Positions 19,901 to 27,858 of a DNA stretch of 64,000 nt are shown here, piece after piece. Below the pieces are notes generated by a model. That model saw only the letters and a list, made by a program, of their open reading frames with translations, was not told the origin of the DNA and made no database searches. Each line of letters starts with the position of its first letter. The stretch's first letter is position 1. A program made the position numbers and the translations under genes. The stretch is from Salinibacterium sp. ZJ70 (GTDB lineage Bacteria; Actinomycetota; Actinomycetes; Actinomycetales; Microbacteriaceae). The DNA is taken from contig NZ_CP061770.1 in the NCBI RefSeq assembly GCF_011751865.2, positions 1,736,001-1,800,000 of the forward strand, written 5' to 3'.

Positions 19901-22900
19901 ATTCGCAGCGCGCTGCCGTCCGGGTCGGAGTCGTTCACGAGCGGGCGGACCGATACCGTGCGGCCCACGCGCACCGAGACGGTGTCGTAGTTGGCCACGG
20001 GATTGCGTGCACCTTCGAGCGACGGCGAGATGCCGACCCGGATGGTGCCGGTCGCGCGTGCGCCGAGCCCGTCGACGAGGGTGTAGTGGAAGACGTCGGT
20101 TCCGGAGGAGTACTCCCCGGCCTGGTAACGGAGGGTGCTTCCCTCCATGCCGACGATGGCCCCCTTCTCGGGGTTCGTCGACTGCCCGACGAGCGTCACC
20201 GTATCGCCATCGGGATCGACACCGTTGACGGGGATGTCGATCGACACTGTCTTACCCGCGAGGGTGCGCGCCGTCACCGTGCGCGGAACGGGCGGATTGT
20301 TGGTCGAGGCGTTGCGCTCGCGCACCGAGATGACGACGCGAGCCTGCGCGAGCTGCCCGTCCGTCCCCGCCACGGTGTACACCCCTTCGTAGATCCCCGC
20401 GGTCTCGGGTGCCAGGTAGCGGAGCCGGTCTCCCGCCGAGAAGAGGAGCCCCGCGTCCGCAGGGACCGTGGATGCCAGCTCGGGAAGCAGCGCGATCTCT
20501 CCGCCGTCGGGCTGCTCGTCGTTGTCGAGAACGTGGATGTCGATCGTGTCTCCGGCGCGCACGGTCACGTGGTCGTCGGTCGCGATCGGCGGCTGCATCC
20601 GGATGGGACGCGGGATCTCGACCACGGTGATCGTGCCGTCGGCAGACGCGAGACCGTTGCTGATCCGATAGCTGAATGTCACGGGCTGCGACAGCGGGGC
20701 CGTCAGGCTGACACGCACGCGCCGCTGATCGAGCACCTCCGCCGTGATGCCGACGCCGGCAGGGACGCCCCCCACCCCTGTCACGACGAGCACCCCGCCT
20801 GCGGGGTCGATGTCGCTCGTCGGCGGGTCGACGAGCTGGGTGCTGTCGGTCGTCATGAAAAGCGTCTTCGGCACCGTGATGGGGCGCGTGGATGCGTCGG
20901 CGGGCGCGGTCACGTCGACCCGCACGACGCCGGTCGCGGTCTGCGTGCCGTCCGTGACGGTGAACTCGAGGTAGTGGGTGCGCACCTCGGTGGAGAGGAA
21001 GGTGAAGGTTCCCGCATCGAAGCTCGGCACGAGCGTCGTCCCCGCCTTCGGGGGAACGCCGCCCAATCGGATCGGAGCGTTGCCCCCGCGCACGTGCTGG
21101 AGCGGCCGGATGGTGACCTCTTCGCCCGCACTGGCGAGCACGACCCATGGCTCCACGAGGATCGGCACGTCGCCGCGTTCGCGGACCGTCACCTGCAGCG
21201 AGCCGCCCGCGGTGTCGCGGCCGTCCGAGACGCCGATCGCGATCGTCTTGCCGCCGATGCCCTCGCCGCCGTCGGTGAACACGATCACCCCGTCGGGCTT
21301 GAACCCCACCTGATCGGGTGCGGCGACCGACGCCGACGTGAGGTAGATGGCGTCGCCATCGGGGTCGATCCAGTCGCCGAGCACCTGGGTCGACACACGC
21401 CCGCCCGAGTCGACGTTCGCAGTCGAGGTGCGGACGGCCCGCGGGGGTGAGTTCTCGGCGTCGCTGCGCACCGTGACGGTCACGACGGCGCTGGCGAAAC
21501 CGCCGCGCCCGTCGCTGATCGTGTAGCCGAACGAGACCTGCCCGCTCGCATCGGACGCGAGGGTCAGCTGAAGCTGCTGGTTGCGACTGACGAGGTCGAG
21601 GCGTCCGATCGTCTCGTCGATCTGGTCGAACGCCGTGATGACGAGAACGTCGCCGTTGGGGTCGTAGTCGTTCAGCAGAACGGGCAGGACGGTGGTGCGG
21701 CCGGGGCGCGCGCCCAGGTCATCGTCGACGGCGGTAGGCGGCTGCTGCACCTCCTCGAGCTCAGGCGGCGTCTCATCATCCGCCTGCGGCGTCTCCTCTT
21801 CGCGGTCCTGGTCGATGAGGAGCGACTCCCAGTTGTCGATGAGCTCGCCGGATGCCTGCACCGCCCAGCTCTCGCCGCCAAGCGCATCATTGAGGACGAC
21901 GCGGCCCTGGTTGACGGCGAACGCGAGCCGCGGCCCGGGCGCGAGGCCCGCGAGTGCCATGTCGATGCCGTCTTCCCGAGGGCACCCCCGCCACGCGGAA
22001 CCGCCGCTCCACGCGGCGAAGCGGCACCCGTCGACGACCACGGGCGCCGCGGGCACTCCTGCACCGGACTCCACGAGCACCCGCGCATCCCCGTCGCCGA
22101 GAGGCACACTCGCGAGCCCGCCGGTGTGCGCGACGAGCACCCCGTCCGCGGCCGGCCCGGGCATCTGCACGCGCGCGCTCGAACCGGAGACGACACTCGA
22201 GAGGTTCTTCGCACCCGCAGCGGTGGAGAGCTGCCCCGAATCGGCGTCGAAGACGACCCACTCCTCGCCGACCGCCGTGATCTGCACGCTCCCGCCCACA
22301 GGCGGAGTCCCCGACCACTGCATCGACGAGCGCTGCCCCACCACAGACGCACCAGGCTCGACCCGCCACACCTCCGTGGCGTCCGGGACGTACGCGAGCA
22401 GCGCACCCGAGTCCGTCAGCGCGAGCACCGCGCCGGTGCCGAGACTCAGTGCGGACGGCACGGCCGCGTCGAAGGAGGCGACATCGGAGAGCGGCACGAA
22501 CCACACCTCGCCCGTCTCGGCGAAGATCACGACGCGATCCTCGGCGAGGTGCACGGACGGATTCTGCGGCGGAAGCGACACGGCCTCGCCGAGTTCGGCC
22601 GTCGCCGGATCGACGACGCGCATCGTCGCGCTCGCGCGATCGACGAGGATCACCGTCGATCCGGACTGCACCAGCTCGGCCTGCTCGGCATCCGTCTCGA
22701 TCGTGCTGTCCAGCTCGAATACCGCGGTGTTCGCCCGGCCGATCGCATCGTGCGAGGCCCCCGCCACCCACACCGACGGATCGGTGAGATCCATCCGCTG
22801 CGCCGTGTAGCCCGTCGAGACGATCGCAACCGTCGCGACGAGCACCGCGACGGCCGTGCTGCTCGTGATGGTCGCGAGAAGGGGACGGCGTGTGGAGAAC

Positions 22901-22911
22901 CAGGAGCTCAT
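16960..22911 (-). CDS. giant membrane-anchored surface protein with Ig-like and fibronectin III repeats
   Basis: 1983 residues. One membrane anchor lies at about 11-33, so the rest should be outside the cell. Residues 40-355 are beta-rich and propeller-like, with short repeated strands and a Cys pair at 296/310. A very acidic hinge follows at 361-388. About eleven Ig-like modules fill 391-1467, several with the calcium-type motif DPDGD or similar (416-421, 516-520, 899-903, 996-999). About four fibronectin type III modules fill 1468-1890, and a Gly-rich C-terminal domain ends at 1983. There is no LPxTG sorting signal. It matches the FN3 protein of the bifidobacterial PFNA cluster in kind and context. 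The kinase gene ends one base upstream and moxR follows by 38 bases. A role in adhesion or in building an envelope structure is inferred. Confidence 0.88.
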   Translation of the reverse strand: MSSWFSTRRPLLATITSSTAVAVLVATVAIVSTGYTAQRMDLTDPSVWVAGASHDAIGRANTAVFELDSTIETDAEQAELVQSGSTVILVDRASATMRVVDPATAELGEAVSLPPQNPSVHLAEDRVVIFAETGEVWFVPLSDVASFDAAVPSALSLGTGAVLALTDSGALLAYVPDATEVWRVEPGASVVGQRSSMQWSGTPPVGGSVQITAVGEEWVVFDADSGQLSTAAGAKNLSSVVSGSSARVQMPGPAADGVLVAHTGGLASVPLGDGDARVLVESGAGVPAAPVVVDGCRFAAWSGGSAWRGCPREDGIDMALAGLAPGPRLAFAVNQGRVVLNDALGGESWAVQASGELIDNWESLLIDQDREEETPQADDETPPELEEVQQPPTAVDDDLGARPGRTTVLPVLLNDYDPNGDVLVITAFDQIDETIGRLDLVSRNQQLQLTLASDASGQVSFGYTISDGRGGFASAVVTVTVRSDAENSPPRAVRTSTANVDSGGRVSTQVLGDWIDPDGDAIYLTSASVAAPDQVGFKPDGVIVFTDGGEGIGGKTIAIGVSDGRDTAGGSLQVTVRERGDVPILVEPWVVLASAGEEVTIRPLQHVRGGNAPIRLGGVPPKAGTTLVPSFDAGTFTFLSTEVRTHYLEFTVTDGTQTATGVVRVDVTAPADASTRPITVPKTLFMTTDSTQLVDPPTSDIDPAGGVLVVTGVGGVPAGVGITAEVLDQRRVRVSLTAPLSQPVTFSYRISNGLASADGTITVVEIPRPIRMQPPIATDDHVTVRAGDTIDIHVLDNDEQPDGGEIALLPELASTVPADAGLLFSAGDRLRYLAPETAGIYEGVYTVAGTDGQLAQARVVISVRERNASTNNPPVPRTVTARTLAGKTVSIDIPVNGVDPDGDTVTLVGQSTNPEKGAIVGMEGSTLRYQAGEYSSGTDVFHYTLVDGLGARATGTIRVGISPSLEGARNPVANYDTVSVRVGRTVSVRPLVNDSDPDGSALRIRQVEPNTPDVVAEIVGDDVVRITPPGAGDFSVVYTIENETGGTSSAFIRVNVSDDAPLAWPVITDTELTVTDVIDRSTVDVSVLDRAFFADGEARDLGVELVAGFAQTAEVLPNKRVRVTIGERSQVIPFAVVHPDAPQIRSYAFIRVPGYDDALPQINTKAPPLIVNSESTLRIELSQYVVTIGGSRVRLTDSSTVRATHSNGASLVIDDDTLQFTSAERYWGPASITFEVTDGSTENGLGGNVATLSLPIEVRPRDNQPPVFTGGVLEFEPGQVRELDLVKLTKYPHDDDIDELAYTITGPLPTGFSAQLNGQRLLLTADASAVKGATTNLTLAVRDALNDGQAGRLQLRIVPSTRPLAKTVADQTITRRGQTTVVDVLANDAATNPFPGTPLTVVDIRGLSDAALPAGVTVTPSADRSRLSITVAETAEPIDTTLQYQVADATRDPDRYVWGTVTISVQDVPDPVTNLRVTEFGDRALRIGWAPGPFNNAPITEYRVTAADAGSGSVVSTTSCTVTVGCLISTPGNGPSHAMRLSVSAVNAIGTSAPANLGEAIWSDIIPPAPAAVNATAVDRGLRVSWQKPATGGGSSIESYVVSVGGISVTVGVDAADAPGTSYARIITNPGFANGAALPYSVSARNRAPNSLASWNDAGGTGVPAGAPLVLASPSAAASLTDGTSATVDWLGAFDGNGRAITAYYVARHSGAPPACTVTGVEQGAPVLNPPTGPNVQNVGTATSAQITGLTPNTSYTFTVYAVNGQGCTASANVTATPRVAPGNVVVQPGDISSLIDRGDGRWDMQLLGLTIPFGSSDVDSFMYRLSGGSTDQTARGPVPVGSFLTSDTSHYGNLIAVEVKACRTYSADVQLCSPEWSAPVTIGRAIRIEVTGLLAVETSAPAAPDTPGAGYWTWTSGPGVGAGGTGYDSVSYTCGPADDPGTAGVCEVTGVGGTGSYPDLVVSVTSGGVVYTRSYAWSDAPH

Positions 22912-22912
22912 G

Positions 22913-24349
22913 TCAGCTTCCCGATGCGATCACGCACTTGTCGGCGCTCGCCGGTCCCGCGATCCCGTCGCGGTTGACGGTCACCGTGAGGCACACGGTC
23001 GAGCCGGGCGTGGTGTCGACCACGAAACGCGACGACGACTGCACCGTCGGCGCCTGGGCGATGCCGTCCTCCGACACGACGATCTGATAGCGGTCCCCGC
23101 TCGTGATGTCGGGGTCGGACCAGCTGAACTCGATGCGTCCTGCGTCTTTGAGATCGGCGTCGATGTCCGACACCACCGGGATGCCCGAATCGAGGTTCGT
23201 CAGCAGGATCGCGAGGGCGATCAGTCCGAGCACGGTGATGAGCGAGGCGGCTGCCGTGAGAATCCAGGTCATACGACGGCTCGCCGGGCTCTGGGCGCCG
23301 GAACCCGAGTGGGACTCATCGGCCCCGCTGCGCTCCACCACAGGATGATGGGCGTATGGCGTCTGCGCCACCGCGCGCCGGCGCCGCCGGCCACGGGCAC
23401 TCGGGTTCGTGCCCGTCGCCACCGGGCGGAGCAGAGTGCGGTCGTCATCATTGCCGAGAGCGCCCAGCGCCCATTCGTCCATCGCGATCTCGACGGGTGT
23501 CTGCGCAGCACCGAGCTCGGTCTCGATGAGCTGCAGCTCGCGCACGAGTTCGAGCGCACTCGCGGGTCGCATCTCGGGGCGGCGCGACATCGAACGGCGA
23601 AGCAGCAGCTCAAGGCTCGCGGGCACATCGCTGCGGCCGATCGGCTCCGGCTTGGCGCGCGCGATGCGCGCCATGAGGTCGCTCGAGGTGTTCGACCCAC
23701 CGGGGACCTCGAACGGCGAGCGACCGGCGAGGAGCGAGTACACCGTCGCGCCGAGCGCCCACACCTCAGAGGCGACCGTTCCCGGCGTCTCGTCGAGCAG
23801 CACCTCCGGGGCGGACCACGGGATCGACAGTCCCACCGACTCCTGCTCACGCTGACCGGCGAGGGTCGCCGCGATTCCGAAATCGGAGAGCACCGGATGC
23901 CCGTACGCCGTCATGAGGATGTTCGACGGCTTGATGTCACGGTGCAGCACGCCGATCGCGTGTGCGGATTCGACGGCCGAACCGATCTTCACGGCGATGC
24001 GCAGCACCTCGGTGACGGGTAGCGCCTCGCGGCGGTAGCGCTCGGCGAGCGCCGAGGAGCACAGCTCCATCACCAGATACGGGCGCCCATCGCTCGACAC
24101 ACTCGCCTGGTAGACGGTGAGGATCGACGGATGCGCGCTCAGCTGGGCCATGAGATTGGCCTCAGCCTGGAACATCTGACGCACATGGTCGTTGACGACC
24201 TCGCTCAGCATCACCTTGACGGCGACCTGCCTGCGCGGCATGTTCTGCTCATACAGGAAGACGTCGGCGAAACCCCCCGACCCGAGCACATGCACGTACG
24301 AGAACCCCGGCAGCACGGGAGGCTGCGACGGCAGACGTCGTGCTGCCAC
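22913..24349 (-). CDS. membrane Ser/Thr protein kinase with FN3-like outer domain
   Basis: A eukaryotic-type (Hanks) kinase of 478 residues with a GTG start. The catalytic domain has the Gly loop GSGGFADV (23-30), K45, HRDIKPSN (136-143), DFG (156-158) and APE (180-182), so it should be active. A basic linker (319-325) precedes a single membrane segment at about 361-385. The outer part, 390-478, has a fibronectin III-like pattern (IEFSWSDPD, YQIVVSEDG) rather than the PASTA repeats of PknB. The short HAIGVLHRD and small activation segment are typical of this class. It lies 2 bases after the PP2C gene and 1 base before the surface-protein gene. The outer domain could sense the surface fibre (inference). 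Confidence 0.92.
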   Translation of the reverse strand: MAARRLPSQPPVLPGFSYVHVLGSGGFADVFLYEQNMPRRQVAVKVMLSEVVNDHVRQMFQAEANLMAQLSAHPSILTVYQASVSSDGRPYLVMELCSSALAERYRREALPVTEVLRIAVKIGSAVESAHAIGVLHRDIKPSNILMTAYGHPVLSDFGIAATLAGQREQESVGLSIPWSAPEVLLDETPGTVASEVWALGATVYSLLAGRSPFEVPGGSNTSSDLMARIARAKPEPIGRSDVPASLELLLRRSMSRRPEMRPASALELVRELQLIETELGAAQTPVEIAMDEWALGALGNDDDRTLLRPVATGTNPSARGRRRRRAVAQTPYAHHPVVERSGADESHSGSGAQSPASRRMTWILTAAASLITVLGLIALAILLTNLDSGIPVVSDIDADLKDAGRIEFSWSDPDITSGDRYQIVVSEDGIAQAPTVQSSSRFVVDTTPGSTVCLTVTVNRDGIAGPASADKCVIASGS

Positions 24350-24351
24350 GG

Positions 24352-25185
24352 CTACCCCCTCGCCCCTGTGGAGCCTTCATCATAGTCAGGCCCGTCTGCC
24401 CCCCACTGGGTGCCGTCGACGCTCGTCACATCGATGACGATGACGGTGATGTTGTCGCGGCCCCCCGCGGCGAGCGCCGCATCCACGAGCGCATTCGCCG
24501 TCTCGCCCGCGGTCAGGCGCGCCGCCATGTGCAGTCGGATGCGCGCCGCGTCGAGCTCCTTCGTGAGACCGTCCGAGCACAGCAGCAGCCGCATGCCCGC
24601 GACGAGCGGGATCCTCCAGAAGTCCGGGTTGGGATCCTCGCGGAAGCCGAGCGCGCGCGTGATGACGTTCGACTCCGGATGCGCCTCCGCTTCGTGCGGC
24701 TCGATGATCCCGGCGTCGACGAGCTCCTGCACGACCGAGTGGTCGCGCGTCACCTGCAGGAGCTCGTTGCGGATGAAGCTGTACACCCGGCTGTCGCCCA
24801 CGTTGAACACGAGGAACGCCGGACGTTCGCCCGAGAGGTCCAGAACCGCACCGGTGACCGTCGTCCCCGCGCCGAGCGGCATGTCGACCGAGAGAGCATC
24901 GATGTCGTTCGCGGCGAGAGTCAGCGCGTCGCCGATCGCCGATTCGCCCACGACATCCGCGAGCACGCCGAGCCGCTCGACCACCGCGGAGCTCGCACGA
25001 TCCCCCGCACTGTGACCGCCCATGCCGTCCGCGACAGCGAACACGGGCGGCACGAGCACCAGACTGTCTTCGTTGACAGCGCGACGATGGCCCACATCCG
25101 TGGCGCCCGCCCATGCGAGCGTCACGTTCGCCCCACGCGCGGTCACGAAGCTGCGACCCGTCGAGTCCTCGCCACGCCGAGTCAT
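24352..25185 (-). CDS. PP2C-family Ser/Thr phosphatase
   Basis: Removes phosphate from Ser/Thr kinase substrates, using two manganese or magnesium ions. It is 277 residues and soluble, with no membrane segment. The metal-binding motifs are RRAVNEDS (34-41), VADGMGGHSAGD, FNVGDSRVY, LCSDGLT and GRDNI, all intact. The ATG overlaps the stop of the FHA gene upstream (ATGA), and the kinase begins 2 bases after its stop. The antagonistic kinase/phosphatase pair is the control unit of this operon. Confidence 0.93.
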   Translation of the reverse strand: MTRRGEDSTGRSFVTARGANVTLAWAGATDVGHRRAVNEDSLVLVPPVFAVADGMGGHSAGDRASSAVVERLGVLADVVGESAIGDALTLAANDIDALSVDMPLGAGTTVTGAVLDLSGERPAFLVFNVGDSRVYSFIRNELLQVTRDHSVVQELVDAGIIEPHEAEAHPESNVITRALGFREDPNPDFWRIPLVAGMRLLLCSDGLTKELDAARIRLHMAARLTAGETANALVDAALAAGGRDNITVIVIDVTSVDGTQWGADGPDYDEGSTGARG

Positions 25186-25718
25186 CGGGACCGCCCTGCC
25201 GTCGACGGCGCGAGGATCTCCACCACGACGCCCTCCCCCAGATCGATGCGGGCACCCGGCATCACCACGAGCGACTCCCCACGCCGCAGGCTCACCACCC
25301 CGGAACCCGGAAGGTGCACCTCGCTGCCGTTGAGGGTGCGCAGATCCGTCGCGACGACCATCGCCCCCTGCTCCCGCAGCTCCAGGTGCCGCGCCGAGAT
25401 CTGCCGCTCAGGACTGGCGACCGCGACAAGACGCGGACGGACCGACTGCGGCACACGCGAATGGCTCGGCCGCCGCCCGATCTGCACGGGACGATCCAGC
25501 TCGAGCTCCGCATCGCCCACCCGGATGCGGTGATGAGGGCGCAGCGACATCGGCACGGGAGGAAGCGAGAGCTGCCGGTCAGCCTGCGCCACCACATCTC
25601 GCACGATCGTGTCGCCCTCGGCGACCTCACGATGGATGTCCTCGAGAGCGCGCACATCGGTGACGACGCGCGGCGCCTGGGTCACCGTGTCGTCGTCCTC
25701 ATGGATGTCATCATGCAT
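25182..25718 (-). CDS. FHA domain protein, first gene of the kinase/FN3 operon
   Basis: 178 residues. The first 60 are acidic and carry several Thr (DDDTVTQAP). The FHA domain at about 80-175 has GRRPSHSR, SARH and TLNGSEV, the usual phosphothreonine-binding residues. The start at 25718 is chosen from a purine-rich GGGGGTGAG about 8-10 bases upstream and because the longer frame has no FHA-like content. It is the first gene after a 115-base gap from the aldehyde dehydrogenase, so the operon promoter should lie there; I see no convincing -35/-10 pair. Confidence 0.82.
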   Translation of the reverse strand: MHDDIHEDDDTVTQAPRVVTDVRALEDIHREVAEGDTIVRDVVAQADRQLSLPPVPMSLRPHHRIRVGDAELELDRPVQIGRRPSHSRVPQSVRPRLVAVASPERQISARHLELREQGAMVVATDLRTLNGSEVHLPGSGVVSLRRGESLVVMPGARIDLGEGVVVEILAPSTAGRSR

Positions 25719-25833
25719 GCGCGTCTCACCCCCGCCCTCGTGGAGACCATTGTCGCTCGCTGAGCGCACAACGCCGTATCCCCAGAGGGCGGGGCGAGAG
25801 ATCCGCCGAACTATTCGCCGATGCAGGCGCTGG

Positions 25834-27270
25834 CTACTCGCCGATGTACGACATGACGTGCTTGATGCGCGTGTAGTCCTCGAAGCCGTACATCGAGAGG
25901 TCCTTGCCGTACCCGGAGTGCTTGAAACCGCCGTGCGGCATCTCGGCGACGAGCGGGATGTGGGTGTTGATCCACACGCAGCCGAAGTCGAGACGCTTCG
26001 CGAAGCGCATTGCACGACCGTGGTCCTTCGTCCAGACGCTCGAGGAGAGTCCGTACTGGACGTCGTTCGCCCAGCTGAGCGCCTGCGCCTCATCCGCGAA
26101 CTTCTGCACCGTGATGACGGGTCCGAAGATCTCGTTCTGGATGGCGTCGTCGGTCTGCCGCAGGTTCGACACGACGGTGGGCTCGATGTAGTAGCCAGCC
26201 GAGCCCTTGCGGCCGCCGCCCGTCTGCACCTCGGCGTGCGACGGCAGGCCGCTCAGCATGCCGAGCACGCGCTCGAGCTGGTTGATGTTGTTGACGGGGC
26301 CGAAGAACGTGTTCTCGTCCTTCGGGTCGCCCGTGGTGACGTTCGCCTTGACGTAGGCGGTGAGAGCCGCGACGAACTCGTCGTGGATGCGCTCGTGGAC
26401 GAGCACGCGCGTGGCGGCGGTGCAGTCCTGCCCGGCGTTGAAGTAGCCGGCGATCGCGATCCCCTCGACGGCCTTGTCGATGTCGGCGTCGTCGAAGACG
26501 ATGACGGGGGCCTTGCCGCCGAGCTCGAGGTGCACGCGCTTGAGGTCGCTCGAGGCCGCCTTCGCGACCTCCATGCCGGCGCGCACCGAGCCGGTGATCG
26601 ACACCATCTGCGGTGTCGGGTGCTCGATCATCTTGGCGCCCGTGGTGCGGTCGCCCGTGATGACGTTGAAGACACCGGCAGGGAGGAACTCGGCGGCGAT
26701 CTCGGCGAGCAGCAGGGTCGACTGCGGTGTCGTGTCGCTCGGCTTGAGGACGGTGGTGTTGCCGGCCGCGACCGCGGGGGCGAACTTCCACACCGCCATG
26801 TTGAGCGGGTAGTTCCAGGGCGTCACCTGTCCGATGACGCCGATGGGCTCGCGACGGATGGAGCTCGTGTGGTCGGCCATGTACTCGGCGGTGGCGCGAC
26901 CTTCGAGGTTGCGGGCGGCTCCGGCGAAGAAGCGGATCTGGTCGACGGAGAGCATGATCTCGTCGGTGACGAGGGAGGCGCGCGGCTTGCCGGCGTCCTG
27001 CGACTCGAGGTCGGCGAACTCCTCAGCCCGCTCCTCCATCTTGTCGGCGATGCGGAAGAGGGCGAGCTGGCGCTCGGCGGGCGTGGCCTGGCTCCAGGTC
27101 TCGAAGGCGGTGGCAGCCGCCGCGAACGCGGCGTCGACGTCGGCCTGGCCCGAGACGGGCGAGGTCGCGTACGCCTCCTCGGTTGCGGGGTCGACGACAT
27201 CGAAGCCGTCATCGCCCCGAGCGTCGACGTACTCACCATTGATGAAGTTGCGAAGGATACGGTCAGCCAT
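25834..27270 (-). CDS. aldehyde dehydrogenase, probably 4-aminobutyraldehyde dehydrogenase
   Basis: NAD(P)-dependent oxidation of an aldehyde to an acid. It is 478 residues. The active-site Cys is C283 in NAGQDCTAA, the general base is E249 in LELGGK, and the oxyanion Asn is N153 in PWNYP. GQDC and the overall sequence place it with betaine/aminobutyraldehyde dehydrogenases. Next to a putrescine-type aminotransferase the likely step is 4-aminobutanal to GABA. The start at 27270 is supported by the family N-terminus (INGEYVDA) and by a TATGGT hexamer ending 7 bases upstream, which suggests a leaderless mRNA. It is divergent from the Lrp gene. Confidence 0.88.
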   Translation of the reverse strand: MADRILRNFINGEYVDARGDDGFDVVDPATEEAYATSPVSGQADVDAAFAAAATAFETWSQATPAERQLALFRIADKMEERAEEFADLESQDAGKPRASLVTDEIMLSVDQIRFFAGAARNLEGRATAEYMADHTSSIRREPIGVIGQVTPWNYPLNMAVWKFAPAVAAGNTTVLKPSDTTPQSTLLLAEIAAEFLPAGVFNVITGDRTTGAKMIEHPTPQMVSITGSVRAGMEVAKAASSDLKRVHLELGGKAPVIVFDDADIDKAVEGIAIAGYFNAGQDCTAATRVLVHERIHDEFVAALTAYVKANVTTGDPKDENTFFGPVNNINQLERVLGMLSGLPSHAEVQTGGGRKGSAGYYIEPTVVSNLRQTDDAIQNEIFGPVITVQKFADEAQALSWANDVQYGLSSSVWTKDHGRAMRFAKRLDFGCVWINTHIPLVAEMPHGGFKHSGYGKDLSMYGFEDYTRIKHVMSYIGE

Positions 27271-27383
27271 AGCGACACCATAGCCGGACTTGCCCCCTGC
27301 CGGAACTACGGATTTCGTCGCAGAGGCCTTCCCATATTGCGGATTCACTTGCTGGACGCCACAAACGGTGACAGAATCCCCTT
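27271..27383. promoter_or_regulatory. divergent leaderless promoters of the dehydrogenase and Lrp genes
   Basis: 113-base gap. For the Lrp gene, TTGCTG (27349-27354), 17 bases and CAGAAT (27372-27377) place transcription start at or next to the ATG at 27384. For the dehydrogenase, on the other strand, TATGGT (27282-27277) ends 7 bases before its ATG. Neither gene has a Shine-Dalgarno sequence. The Lrp protein probably binds here; no clear Lrp box was identified. Confidence 0.6.
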
Positions 27384-27851
27384 ATGGCGACACGCAACCG
27401 AGCTCCGGTGCTCGACGACGTCTCAAAGGCGATCATCGAGCAGCTGCAAGAAGACGGGCGACGCTCGTACGCGGAGATCGGCAAGGCCGTCGGCCTCAGT
27501 GAGGCGGCCGTGCGTCAGCGCGTGCAGAAGCTCACCGAGTCCGGCATCATGCAGGTCGTCGCGGTGACCGATCCCATGCAGCTGGGATTCCTCCGTCAGG
27601 CGATGGTCGGAATCCGGGTCACCGGGGACAGCCGCGTGATCGCCGAGAAGCTCAGTGAGATTCCCGCAGTCGACTACGTCGTGCTCACCGCAGGCAGCTT
27701 CGATCTGCTCGCGGAGATCGTGTGCGAGAACGACGACGACCTCATCGAGCTCCTCAACCAGCAGATCCGCGGCATCGCGGGTGTGCAATCCACCGAGACA
27801 TTCGTCTACCTGAAGCTGCAGAAGCAGCACTACAACTGGGGAACCAGGTGA
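27384..27851 (+). CDS. Lrp/AsnC-family transcriptional regulator
   Basis: 155 residues. An N-terminal winged-helix region (about 10-60, with the recognition stretch SEAAVRQRVQKL) is followed by a C-terminal ligand-binding RAM domain (about 72-150). Such proteins form octamers and respond to amino acids or related amines. It is transcribed away from the aldehyde dehydrogenase and 7 bases ahead of the aminotransferase, so it is the likely local regulator of polyamine breakdown, possibly including its own operon. The effector is unknown. Confidence 0.9.
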   Translation: MATRNRAPVLDDVSKAIIEQLQEDGRRSYAEIGKAVGLSEAAVRQRVQKLTESGIMQVVAVTDPMQLGFLRQAMVGIRVTGDSRVIAEKLSEIPAVDYVVLTAGSFDLLAEIVCENDDDLIELLNQQIRGIAGVQSTETFVYLKLQKQHYNWGTR

Positions 27852-27858
27852 TCGCACC

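Noticed and set aside
18301..21450. A 1049-codon open frame on the plus strand inside the FN3-protein region
   Set aside because: Its sequence is Arg/His/Asp-rich without recognisable motifs and is fully opposite the Ig/FN3 gene, which shows repeated domain patterns.
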